A stretch of DNA of 64,000 nucleotides from Hemileia vastatrix (taxonomy: Eukaryota; Basidiomycota; Pucciniomycetes; Pucciniales; Zaghouaniaceae), in the NCBI GenBank assembly GCA_030280995.1, contig JASXTE010000017.1, positions 3,554,501-3,618,500 on the forward strand, in the 5' to 3' direction. Shown here piece after piece: positions 35,473-45,415 of this stretch. The notes under the pieces were generated by a model that saw nothing but the letters and a program-made list of their open reading frames with translations, was not told where the DNA came from and did no database searches. Position 1 is the first letter of the stretch. Every line of letters begins with the position of its first letter. The translations under genes and the position numbers were made by a program.

Positions 35473-35595
35473 CCCAAAAACATAAGATTAAACCATTAAA
35501 TGAGTGTAGCGTTTGTTAAATAAGCCTCTTTCAGGCTAAGAATGTCCAAGTATCAAGTAAGATCAATTAAAAGCTATAGAATTTGAAGTACCTCA

Positions 35596-36399
35596 TGTTG
35601 GACATCACCAATGTAGAAAGACTTTCACTATCGGGGGACCCCTTTTGGTCTAAAAGATTTTTGGTGGCAATTTACAGTATTGGATGATGGATTTAGAATT
35701 CTCAAATCAAGTACATATAATTTATCTTATGATTTTACTTTTTACTCAATAGAAGAGGTAAGTATATAAGTATTATTATAATTTATAATTTAGAATCACA
35801 ATAATGTAAATACTAAAAGACAAATAATAGTAATGATTTACTTTAAAGTGTTTTAATAAAATATTTAAGTCAAGGAATAAATCAAACAGCACAAAAAAGG
35901 AGGGCCTTTATAGGCAAAAATGAGAGAGAAAATACAAGGAGCTAACAAGTATCCATAAGGGAGTGTGAGAGAAAACTATTACAAAAATAAGAATGTGCAA
36001 GTAACAAAAGTGTGCTAAAATGATGCATCAATAAAAGATATCACATTATTTGATATAGTTCAGAGTTCACTTTAGATGTCACACTTAGTACAAATTAATT
36101 TGAATTTAAAATAGAATTTCAAACATTTAAAATAAAGTAATTTGAAATTTCAAGATTTAGAATTAATATTTTTATTTCTCTTTCAACCTGTTATTGAGCA
36201 TGGTGTTAGAGAATAAAAATATAAGGGACATTATTATTAATTTAAATATTTACTAAATTTACTTATTGTAATTAGTTAGTGTATTGCAAGTAATACATAA
36301 GGAAATATAATATAATTAATAATAAGAAATAAAAGGTGTGGATTCATCTCAGTAAACTATTAATGATTTTACTGGATAGGTCTAGTAGCCTTGATGACA
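35596..36399 (-). repeat. 3' LTR of C
   Basis: Sense end TGTCATCAAGGC at 36399, other end TGTTGG on the plus strand. Collinear with 61728-62513 (CAAATTAAAGAGGTAA-like, GGAGGCCTT..AGGCAAA, GGTGTGG.TTCATC blocks) but clearly diverged. Contains TATAAAGG in the sense strand near 35911-35918. The left boundary is less certain. Confidence 0.75.
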
Positions 36400-36411
36400 C
36401 TCCCTCACTCT
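36400..36411 (-). promoter_or_regulatory. Polypurine tract of C
   Basis: Sense AGAGTGAGGGAG directly before the 3' LTR, identical to the tract of A and close to that of B. Confidence 0.75.
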
Positions 36412-36434
36412 AAAAAAAAACAATAAAAAAAATG

Positions 36435-37150
36435 CTATGATTTTTTCTTTTTATATTTCTTTAGCAGAGTAGAAAGATTAGATATTTCCTTCCCAGGTAT
36501 CCAAGAATCATATTCAGATGATTTATTCTTGAATCTCAGTAAGTATTCTGTACCTTTATCAGCAGTAATTATTCTGTAATTCTAAATCTTATCAATTTCT
36601 GCTGTCTCAGTAATTTCATTAGGGGTTTTATTTGGTCTTCCCCTCCTTTTGGGAAATAAATCACTATTGGATGTATAAGTTTTCAAAAGAGATATTGGAA
36701 AAACAGGATGTTTTCTGTCATATGGAGCATACAAGATAACTTCAACTGAATTATCACCAAACATTCTTCTGACAACAAATGGACCTACAAATGTGTCTTT
36801 CAATTTGTTATTACCTTGTAAATTGAAGTTGACTGTAGAAATTAGTACTTCATCACCCTTTTTAAAAGTGTATTCTTTATGGGATTTGTCCCATCTCTTC
36901 TTCTCATATTCAAAAGATTTTTCAATACATTTTTGAGCTTGACTTCTTCAAAGTTGTTGCATTTGAAGAAAAGATTTTACGCCAGGATGTAAATCCAATT
37001 TAGATATTTTATTATTGAGAATTTGGGCAGGGGTATTTGTAACATATGCAAGCCAGAGCTCAATAGGCTTTCTCTGAGTAACAGAATGAACAGTGCTATT
37101 ATAAGCAAATTCCAAACCAGGAAGTAAGATAACCCAATCATGAGTAAATC
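36435..37150 (-). pseudogene. C integrase C-terminus and chromodomain
   Basis: Continues the integrase broken off at 55458. Includes FAYNSTVHSV, ELWLAYV and FVGPFVVRRM, then the RRGRP basic patch and a chromodomain (EIDKI, stop, then YLLRFKNKSSEYDSWIPGKE) ending with TAG at 36435-36437. Chromodomains bind methylated histone H3 and steer integration to heterochromatin. One in-frame TAG interrupts it near 36582. Confidence 0.85.
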
Positions 37151-38448
37151 TGTCAGCCAGGCTATACCAGGAGCCCAGTAAATGTTATGTCAATTTACTA
37201 GAACCAAAAGAGGGCGTAAAAATATGCTTATTGTGTATATAAATTAATATTATATTGAATAATGAAATGATATAAGTATTTTATTAAATATAAATAAAAT
37301 AGGTATTATATTAATTTCATTATTATATAAATTATATATACACTTAAATTAAGCATAATAGATGTTATATTCTATAAATTATGGCACATTTTTATGTATT
37401 TAAAAAATATAAATTATTAATCAATTAATTATAAACATATATTATAATTATAAGTATAAAATTAACTTATAATGTAATTAAATTAATTAATTAAATTTAT
37501 ATATGAAATAAAACCTTACATATGTTATTAAAAAATAATATTGGGCGCTTTTTTGACTCCTAATTGTGCCATCAAAGTATTAAACAAGTTAAACACTTAT
37601 TTAAAGATATTATCAATGTTTTATTCTAAAAATTAGTATTTTGGTATAATAAGTATTTGTTTTAAATTAAATCAATTATTACACTAATAAAAGTGATTAA
37701 AATAATTAATTATTCATGTTTTATAATAAATTAATTAATTACATTATTTTTCACATGTTAAAATAAGTTATTTTTCATGTTTCAGTTAAATTGGTTATTA
37801 TTTAAAAGATTATAAGACATGTTTTAAATTAAATTAATTATTTTTATATGTCTCAAACTTATTTAACTACTCACCAATTTTATGGTAAAAGTTTGGGTTT
37901 AAATTGGTGGATATTTGGGCTCTAACTCATGTGTTTTAGTTAATGGTGTCATATTTCCCCTTACACTTACTCAAAATCAGTTATTTGGTATTATATTTTT
38001 ATTATTCTTTTTATATACTTTATTATGATGCTTCAGAGGGCCCCTTGCCTATATAAAGTCCTTGGGTAACCCCCTGTAGTCTCACCACTTATTATACACT
38101 CAAACTTGAACATATTTTTAATATAATACATTTATTACTATTTTTATTAGTATTAAAACTCTAATTTAAATTTTATATAAATAACTAAAGGTTGCTCTAA
38201 GTCTATTAATAAGAATAATTGTGAGCCATGCACTGATATATAACTTACAAAATTTAAATATTATAAATTGAACCTCCCATTGTGTCACTCCTCAAAATTT
38301 TGTCGTTGCATTTCTTTATTTTTTCATGCTAATTTTCTTAAACATTTAAATCTAAATTTTTATCAATTCTCTATTTTATTACCTCTCCCCTAGTTCCTTT
38401 AATTTCATTCTCCTTTTTTTTCTCCTCTTTCTAGATGACCGGCCAACA
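37151..38448 (+). repeat. 5' LTR of A
   Basis: TGTCAGCC...GGCCAACA, 1298 bp. TATATAAAG at 38050-38058 followed by a CTTGGGTAACCCCCTGTAG line conserved in the other LTR. Confidence 0.95.
38050..38058 (+). promoter_or_regulatory. TATA box in the A LTR
   Basis: TATATAAAG in the same setting as 55059-55067 of the 3' LTR. About 390 bp from the LTR end. Confidence 0.55.
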
Positions 38449-38463
38449 ATTGAGGGCCTTTCC
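38449..38463 (+). promoter_or_regulatory. Primer-binding-site candidate of A
   Basis: ATTGAGGGCCTTTCC directly follows the LTR. B has ATTGGGGGTCTTTCC and C has CTTGAGACCCTTTCC at the same place. Position and conservation fit a primer-binding site. It does not begin with TGG, so the priming tRNA is unclear. Confidence 0.5.
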
Positions 38464-38741
38464 AAACAACAACAATAATACGCCAACTTGCGATAATCGA
38501 CATTGCACATGGACCACCTAAAACAAAAAAGAAAATTTTTGTCATGGCCATGTTTTGAACTTGGGTTAGAAATTTTGGGTTTATAATATATTTAATAATA
38601 TATAATTTTGAAGTGATTTCTTGATCACTATAGTAAGTTAACCTTTGCACCTTTCACTTATATTATTAAATTTGTATTGCAATAACAGTGATTGTGGCTT
38701 AATTGCTGAATCACTGAGTGTAAGTGTTCAAATTTTTTATT

Positions 38742-38940
38742 CTTAGTTGACCATAATAGAGTTATACTCTTAGTCCTAGAAGATCTTTAAATTTTTAATA
38801 AATTAATTTTTTATTAAAAATTTTTTTTGATTTGTTGGTTGACCATAATAGTACTCAGTGCTTAGTCCCAATATTTCTAATATATTTTTTGTTATTAATT
38901 ATTTTTGGTTGACTTATTAAACCTTTTTTGGTTGGTCCCA
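38742..38940 (+). repeat. Leader hairpin motifs of A (three copies)
   Basis: TAGTTGAC...GTCCTA at 38744-38778, GGTTGAC...GTCCC at about 38837-38869, TGGTTGAC...GGTCCCA at about 38906-38940. Each can pair NAG-GAC with GTC-CTN leaving a TT bulge. See the C leader. Confidence 0.55.
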
Positions 38941-39134
38941 TATTAATTATTGGTATTTCTTAATAAACAATTGTAATTACATATTTTTTGTATTACATTT
39001 TTTGTTAATTAATTGATTTTTGAATAAAAATTTAAATTTTTTGGTTTCTGTTAAAAAATCATTTGATTATATTTTATTTTGAAAATACTAATTTGAATCA
39101 TTAATATCATTTTGATTCTTTGTTCACAGTTTTT

Positions 39135-40193
39135 ATGTCAAGTAGTTTGGCTAACAGAATGGATAACTTTCATGTGGATGAAATTGAAGTGGATGTTGAC
39201 ACTGAATCTGTAGGTTCTTCTAAATTAACTTACAAATATTATTCAGCTTACAAAAAACCTTCAGGACATGGAAATGGAAGGAGAAGTGGCAAACCCCCCT
39301 CACCAAACACCTCTGAAAGAAGCAAAACCTCTGATAAATCAGAAAAATCCACTAAAGGGTATAAAAATAAAAAAAATACCACTGACTCAACAAGTAAACA
39401 ACCTTTACAGTCACATAAAAGAACTGAAGGCAGAAAGTATGAAGTACAAGGAAAGAGTAGACACACTCTGGCAACAGATGCAGGAGTTATTAAATCCCAA
39501 AAAGGCTCAACCTCCTCCTTTCCCAGCCTCTCAGCCTCAGCCTCAACCTCAGCCCCATCAGGCACCCATCTCCTTCACTCAAAACCAAAACACTCTGCAG
39601 GTGGAGCAGTGGAAATGGGATTACTTGATGAACCATTACCAACAGAATGTTCAGCAACCAACAGCTCAACAAACTGGTCCATCCAGGACACATACCTACC
39701 ATCCATCTCCTCAGCCCCATCCTTATCAGGGAGGCAGAAGAAAGAAGGCACAGGGGAAATTTCCTCCCTTACCATGGTAAGTAATTTGTTTGATAAAAAT
39801 GTTGGTATGTATAATAACAAATCCTCTTCCACAGGTAATATTGTGGATCATGGTGAAAGAACAGTTAAACCCATAAAAAGACAACTTTGTTTAATGAGTA
39901 TCCCCAATGATGTAATTAGTAAATTATCATTTTATGAACGTTTACATTTAACCTCTACTTCTTTAATTAATCCTTCTCTTGCAATTAAGAATGATTCTGT
40001 TTCCCCTGAAGTCTATACCTTACTTGAGAAAACTTCTGAGGAGATATTGAAAGATACACTTGATTTTAATGTTGTGAAAGATAAACATTTGAGAGATGTA
40101 TTAGTACATGAGAGTGATAGATTGAATAATTTGCACTTTCATTGTAAAGTGAGTTCTTCTGTACAAGATACAGCTTATTTTAAAATCAAATAA
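39135..40193 (+). CDS. A gag N-terminal ORF (frame x)
   Basis: ATG at 39135 follows a pyrimidine-rich TTCACAG. Acidic start (FHVDEIEVDVDTES), then a Ser/Lys/Pro-rich basic middle that overlaps ORF1 in the +1 frame, then from the internal ATG at 39774 (MVSNLF) a more ordered part (EVYTLLEKTSEEILKDTLDF, LRDVLV) shared with C. It ends at TAA 40191-40193, after which the same frame goes on into the rest of gag. There are no stops over 1070 bp although the overlapped part codes in two frames. The structural role as capsid/nucleocapsid precursor is inferred from its place. Confidence 0.65.
   Translation: MSSSLANRMDNFHVDEIEVDVDTESVGSSKLTYKYYSAYKKPSGHGNGRRSGKPPSPNTSERSKTSDKSEKSTKGYKNKKNTTDSTSKQPLQSHKRTEGRKYEVQGKSRHTLATDAGVIKSQKGSTSSFPSLSASASTSAPSGTHLLHSKPKHSAGGAVEMGLLDEPLPTECSATNSSTNWSIQDTYLPSISSAPSLSGRQKKEGTGEISSLTMVSNLFDKNVGMYNNKSSSTGNIVDHGERTVKPIKRQLCLMSIPNDVISKLSFYERLHLTSTSLINPSLAIKNDSVSPEVYTLLEKTSEEILKDTLDFNVVKDKHLRDVLVHESDRLNNLHFHCKVSSSVQDTAYFKIK
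39268..39780 (+). CDS. A ORF1: overlapping +1-frame ORF, coiled-coil, ends PW-stop
   Basis: 170 residues in the +1 frame relative to gag. Basic patch GIKIKKIPL, then a heptad-like helix (LTQQVNNLYSHIKELKAES), a Pro/Gln-rich middle, the WKWDY motif, a QTGPSRTHTYHPSP line and the end LPW. Stop TAA at 39778-39780 overlaps ATG at 39774 as ATGGTAA. B and C have the same ORF with the same order of features and the same overlap. No known family recognised. Confidence 0.65.
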   Translation: MEMEGEVANPPHQTPLKEAKPLINQKNPLKGIKIKKIPLTQQVNNLYSHIKELKAESMKYKERVDTLWQQMQELLNPKKAQPPPFPASQPQPQPQPHQAPISFTQNQNTLQVEQWKWDYLMNHYQQNVQQPTAQQTGPSRTHTYHPSPQPHPYQGGRRKKAQGKFPPLPW

Positions 40194-40196
40194 ACT

Positions 40197-42931
40197 TTGA
40201 ATATTGTTCTTAGCCAACAGAAACAAATAAGAAGTGACCATAGAGCTATATCAGATAAGAATATCAATCTGCATAGAACCTTGAGTGAATTAAAACCCCT
40301 TATTGAAGAAAATTATTCATTGAAAAGTGAAATTAAATCTCTACACAATGAGTTGAAAAAACTAAAAGATGATTTCCATGCACTAAGTACCAAACACACA
40401 GTTTTTGAGGACAGAAATGTTTTATCCCTTGCAAAAATGAATGACCAGATGTCTAAAATTAAAAGGATAAGAAACTATGTGTCTGGCCTACAGGAAAAAT
40501 TTTCAGCCTTAACCATCAATCAATATGGTTTAGATGAAAGTGCTGCCCATAATCTGCATAAAAATAAAGGAAAGGAACCTGAACAGAGAAGCTCTTTTCA
40601 TCCCCATATTTCAGCCATTAAAAAAACTGACAATGAGTCTGTAAAATCTTTTTCTACTAGAAAAAAAACTTTTAATGGTCATGAACCAGCTGTTTCTGTG
40701 AATAATGAAATTTCTGAACACCTGGCTAAACTTCAAGAATTATTAATGTTAAATAATTCAAACCAAAAGATGGATCATCCCAGTAGCCAGAAAAATTGGC
40801 CCAAACTGGATCAATATCCAATTTTTGATGGTGACTCTTCATATGACTGGCAACACTTTGTTCAGAGAATTGATAATCTGAAAAGCTCTTATAAATTTCC
40901 AGATAAAGAAATTGTCTCTAAATTAATTTCTTTATTTTCTAATGTATCTTTAATGTGGTATGAATCTGTTTTACTGGACAATCAACATTATACTTGGAAA
41001 GAGTGGAAAAAATTGATCAAAAATAAATTTGGTGGTTCCAAATTCAGGCTTGCCCAGAAGAGATCATATGAGAATGCTAAATATGTGTCCTCCTCTCCTG
41101 AAAAACCTATTGTTTTCCTTATGAAAATTACAAAAATTCTTAGAGCCATGGATCCTAAAATGGATTATGATACTTGGAGAGATAAAATTCTCTTTAAATT
41201 ACCAAATTCTCTCAGAGATTTGATTGTGGAAAGGACTGAGCATGTGAGAGAAAATTTGTCCTTTAATAATATCTGTAATGAATTCCTACTAAACCATAGA
41301 TATGAACCAAGAAATTATCCTGTTAAATCTTATCTTGACCAACAAAAGCCTTCAACAAAACTTCAAGAAAAAACTGGTAGACCCTCTGCCCCAGTTGCTC
41401 CAAAGAAATATGCAACTAACACTTTTTTTAAATATAAAAAACCATGGCAAAAAGGACATATTTGTGACAAGAAAATTCATCTTGTTGAACAAAATGAGGA
41501 ATCTGAAAATACTCAGGCTGATCTTGATTATTCCTCCAGTGACTGTAATAGCAATATCTCTTATGACCATGAGTCCTCTCAGGAAGTTCTGGTTTTAGAA
41601 AAGGATATCCAATATTTAGATAATTGGTCTGATAATTGTGATATTGACTAATCTTCTGTAGAAAATGCTGAAGCAATTAGAGATAGTACTGACCATTCCA
41701 TTTTAATATCACCTTTGAGAGCACCTGTTATCATTAATGGTAAAAATGTTGAGGTTATTCTTGACTCTGGTTCTGGAGGAAGTGTAGTGTCTGAAAAAGC
41801 ACTTGCTTCTGTAGATAAGGATTATCAATGCAAATTATTACCTATAACTTCTGAAAAATGGGAAGGTTATGGTTCTGTTTTATGTCCCATTGGAAAATAC
41901 AAAACCACTGTATTCTTTAACTATAATAGTGGTTTTGTCAGAGCTATTTGTGAGGTCTTTGTGATGAAAAATGACAATTTAAGCAATTGGTTTATCATGG
42001 GAAAAGATATTTTAACCATGTTTGGCATTAGATCAGATCCTGCAAACAATTATTTTACTTTGGGAATGAATGGGAAAAGAAAATTTAAATTTTCTTCTTC
42101 TAAAAAGCATTCTGCACCCTTATTAAAATCATCTCATTCTTTTATCCAGTTTAAAGGTAGACAAACAGAGGAAATGAATGTATTATTGTCTGAAATTAAA
42201 ACAGCTTCATTTGGTGATCAATTAACTGATGACGAAAAAGATTCAATAATAGCCTTAATTACATCTTTCCCAATGGCTTTTGCTCATGGTTCTCATGTGT
42301 TAGGCTTGGTTAAAGATGAAATGAAAATTTCTTAATCCTGAAATTTGGATGAAATACCTCCTAGCCTAAAGAAAAAACCTTACCCTGCTTCTCCCACAAG
42401 GAGAAAAGATATAGAAGATAATATCTCAACATTATTGAGTATGAATATTATTGAAAAAGTAGATTTTACACCAAAATATTTTGTCATCTCTCCAGTTTTA
42501 ATCTCTTATGAAAAAGATAAATCTAGACTTTTTAGAGATTATAGAGCATTAAATACTTATACTGTGGATTAAATTTACACATTACCCAGAATTAGGTCTA
42601 TTCATGCTACCTAACAAGGTGCTAAATTCATAAGCTGTCTGGATGGTAATAAAGGTTATCATCAAATACCTGTTGAACAGTCTTCACAAAATATTTTTCT
42701 AATTGCAACCCATATGGAAATTTACAATTTTTTTAGGATGCCTTTTGGCCCTAAAAGTTCCCCTTCAGTATTCCAAAAAGTAATGGATAACACATTTCAT
42801 CAGGAAATAATTGAAGGTTGGTTAATGGTTTATATTGTTGAAATCATAGTTTTTTCTAAAACTCTTGATGAACATATACAACACTTGAATAGAGTCTTCC
42901 AGAATATGGATGAAATTAAAATGACTTTATC
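40197..42931 (+). pseudogene. A gag-pol first part: gag, protease, RT up to the B insertion
   Basis: Same frame as 39135. Coiled-coil gag text, the NWPKLDQYPIFDGDSSYDWQ capsid line, and a zinc-knuckle position where both first Cys are lost (TFFKYKKPWQKGHIC). Then a protease (VILDSGSGGSVVS near 41757), RT beginning DEIPPSLKKKPYPAS near 42345, and MPFGPKSSPSVFQK. The active-site YIDD is changed to YIVE (42831-42842), losing a catalytic Asp. In-frame stops occur at 40191, 41649, 42333, 42339, 42570 and near 42612. B sits after MTL. Confidence 0.9.
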
Positions 42932-44109
42932 TGTCAGCCTAGATATCCCTAGGACTGAGTATTTCTTATTCTTATAATAATATAACCTTAAGTAAATTAA
43001 GCTTATATCTTAAAAATAAGGTTAAAATAATAATATATATTATTATATTATATATATATATATAATTATTATTATATTATATAAATTATAGTAGTTTAAA
43101 TAGCTTATCCATAGCCTAATAATACTTATTAAGGTGTTAATGGAGTCATAATATACTTATCTTAAGTGATATGAAGTAATTATTGACATACATAAGCTTA
43201 TATGTATACATAAATCTCATATTCAGTGAAATATGCAGTATATTATGTATATTTAGGTATATAAGTGGATTTTAGCCCCTTAATAGCCTATAAACTTTGT
43301 TTTTCTGCTTATTTTAGGTCATATGGACGAAATCAGTGGACTCACAACGCCTACAGAAGCATAGACATCTATATCAGGCGCATACACTCAGTTTGGACAA
43401 CTTAATTTACTTCCTTGGATGATTATCCACGGATTTATGGGTTGGAAGGTCATTTCTGGGTTAATGTGGATGCTTGGGGATGTTATTGGGGGCTTGGACA
43501 TTTTATTTGTTTTTTTATATGCTTTGAGTTTCATTAAATCTCTTTTTGATTGCTTATTTTACCTGTTTCTTTATGGTATCCGCTTTTATCTGGATTTTCT
43601 ATTTGTGGTATAGATCTGTGTTATCATTAATTGTGATGGAGGGTCCTTACTGGAGGTCTGGGTGTTGAATCTGCTTGAAGTGGACGCCATGGGGAGGTGA
43701 TGGGCCCTCACAGTGCTGTAATTTCCGGGGATAGCAGTGACATCATCTGGATTGAAGGTCTGTGCACTCCAGTGGATTTGGGTATAAGTAAGGAGGGATT
43801 TTGACGATTATTTATCATCATTTAATTAATACAATTCAAACAACCACTACAATAAAATTATTAGCATTCAGAAATATATTATAAAGCCATTATAAATTGA
43901 TATTATCTTTATATAAGCTATAACTATATTTTATTCATCTATTTTCCACCACTAGCACACATTTAAATCCAAGTATTGTGAGTTTTATTTGAGTATAACT
44001 ATTTTATTAGTCTTCCCCTGAGGTTTAATCACTAAATAATTTATCAATAAGTAGTAGGACCATAAATAAACACTATTATATCATACTTATATACTAGACT
44101 ATACTGACA
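42932..44109 (+). repeat. 5' LTR of B
   Basis: TGTCAGCC...ATACTGACA, 1178 bp, keeps several CpG sites. TATAAGTAAGG near 43783 may be the core promoter. Small ORF 43419-43613 is LTR sequence. Confidence 0.95.
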
Positions 44110-44124
44110 ATTGGGGGTCTTTCC
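44110..44124 (+). promoter_or_regulatory. Primer-binding-site candidate of B
   Basis: ATTGGGGGTCTTTCC directly after the LTR, matching the A and C boxes. Read from the third base it gives TGGGGG, the only one of the three with TGG. Confidence 0.5.
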
Positions 44125-44620
44125 TTATATTTTACTTATTATTTAGTATAAGCCTTGGGACATGATTTTTACTTTAGTACAGCTCAAAATAACCAAATAT
44201 TTGGGTCTGCTGCATATTAGTGGGTCATAATAACTCAGTGATTGCGGAAAAGAACCCTTATAATAATTGTACTAATTTTTTTATCATAAAAATTAGGTAT
44301 TTACAGTAGTAACTGTACCCAATATAAACCCAAGTTCACTTGGTATTTGGACACCAATATAACACCCAATTAAATTAGTATTTGGTTAAAGCTTGGTAAG
44401 CTACTTATTCACCCTTATAAAGGTCTAGTTGAACTTATTATTATATTTTTAACATATTTTTTCAAATTTTTCTTATATTTTATTTAAATAAATAAAGATA
44501 TAAATTCAGGGTAAGCTCCAGTGCTTTTTTATTAGTAATAAAATTGCTAATACCTTTTGTCTAGTAAATCCATAGAGTTTTTCCTTTTTGTAGACGTGAT
44601 ATATTGTCATTCTTAACAAT

Positions 44621-45388
44621 ATGAGTGCTCCTCAGGACAGCGTAAGTGAAAAGCCTGCTTATAATATCAGGTCTAAAGCTAACAAAAACTATCCAGGACA
44701 TAACCATGGAGGGTCAGCAATACCCCCAGGCAGAAAACATGAGTATAGAGGAAAAGGACGCCCTTTTAAAAAAGATAACTATAAAAAAGACGTCTCCTCC
44801 TCTTCAGGATCAACTGTCCCACTTGGCCAAACAGGTTCTGAAGTTGGAAGAATCCAAATCACTCATGTTCAAAGAGGTAGAGCAATTACAGAACAATTGA
44901 AAGGTAGGGTTTCAGTAGATGAATCAGGCACTGGCAGAGCTAAAGGGAGGCCAGACAAGTCAGACAAGTCAGAAACCCCCTATCCCAGGCGGGTCAACTC
45001 ACTCCCAGGAGAAAATCCTGGTAGACAAATGGAAATGGGACTGGTTCCATCAACAATGGACCAGCCACAGCTGCAACAGGGATCCACCACCTCATCTGAC
45101 TTCCTCAGTTCACCCTTACAAAGGAAAAAAGCTCCAAAAATCAGGACTGGCATCTATCCCATGGTAAGTAGATTACCCTCTCAGATTGAACACAATACTG
45201 ATAATTACAATATAGGTAATCCTATTGATGTTAAATCTGTGCAGAAAATAGAGGAGGATTTAAGAAATTTAGTTTTTAGAGTAGATACACCTGACTTGTC
45301 TTTTGTCCACAATAACAGTACTATTTATAATTATAATACAGTTAACCCTCAGTTGCTACCACCTACTAGTGAGATTAGAAGTTCATAG
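44621..45388 (+). CDS. B gag N-terminal ORF (frame x)
   Basis: ATG at 44621, preceded by a pyrimidine tract ending TTTTTGTAG. 255 codons, basic and Ser/Gly/Pro-rich, overlapping ORF1 in the +1 frame. The shared line RQMEMGLVPS corresponds to VEMGLLDEP of A and MAMGLAEHP of C. An internal ATG at 45161 (MVSRLP) overlaps the ORF1 stop. It ends with TAG at 45386-45388; the same frame continues with the 1040-codon ORF. A read-through or a simple mutation are both possible. Confidence 0.65.
   Translation: MSAPQDSVSEKPAYNIRSKANKNYPGHNHGGSAIPPGRKHEYRGKGRPFKKDNYKKDVSSSSGSTVPLGQTGSEVGRIQITHVQRGRAITEQLKGRVSVDESGTGRAKGRPDKSDKSETPYPRRVNSLPGENPGRQMEMGLVPSTMDQPQLQQGSTTSSDFLSSPLQRKKAPKIRTGIYPMVSRLPSQIEHNTDNYNIGNPIDVKSVQKIEEDLRNLVFRVDTPDLSFVHNNSTIYNYNTVNPQLLPPTSEIRSS
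44706..45167 (+). CDS. B ORF1: overlapping +1-frame ORF, one stop
   Basis: From MEGQQYPQ (44706) through the KKITIKKTSPP basic patch and a helix (LSHLAKQVLKLEESK) to a TGA at 44898-44900. Then in the same frame to the WKWDWFHQQW motif, the PYKGKKL line and the end IPW, TAA at 45165-45167. It matches ORF1 of A and C in order and ends. The single stop is the only defect. Confidence 0.6.
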
Positions 45389-45415
45389 GAGAGTGAGAGA
45401 ATTGAAAAGGAAGAC

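Larger units (their letters stand above)
30078..35595 (-). mobile_element. LTR element D, pol-less, 5' end missing
   Basis: A 3' LTR at 30078-30855, a purine-tract site, tandem repeats and two gag-like relics follow in minus-strand order. No protease, RT, RNase H or integrase text was found in any frame. A non-autonomous element fits best. The upstream LTR is missing where element C begins. Confidence 0.55.

Noticed and set aside
35636..35640. GGACC as target duplication of element C together with 62514-62518
   Set aside because: It lies inside the LTR if the conserved CAACA/box boundary is used, and the element would then lack a TG end.
39248..39832. Minus-strand ORFs of 76-105 codons over the A gag region
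   Set aside because: Shadows of the two open plus-strand frames; not found in B or C.
39777..39834. Possible short intron at the ORF1 end of A (GTAAGT...TTCCACAG); GTAAG also at the same place in B and C
   Set aside because: Joining at the visible acceptors gives an immediate stop or shifts gag out of frame in A and B, and C has no equivalent acceptor. The conserved GTAAG is explained by the ATGGTAA overlap.
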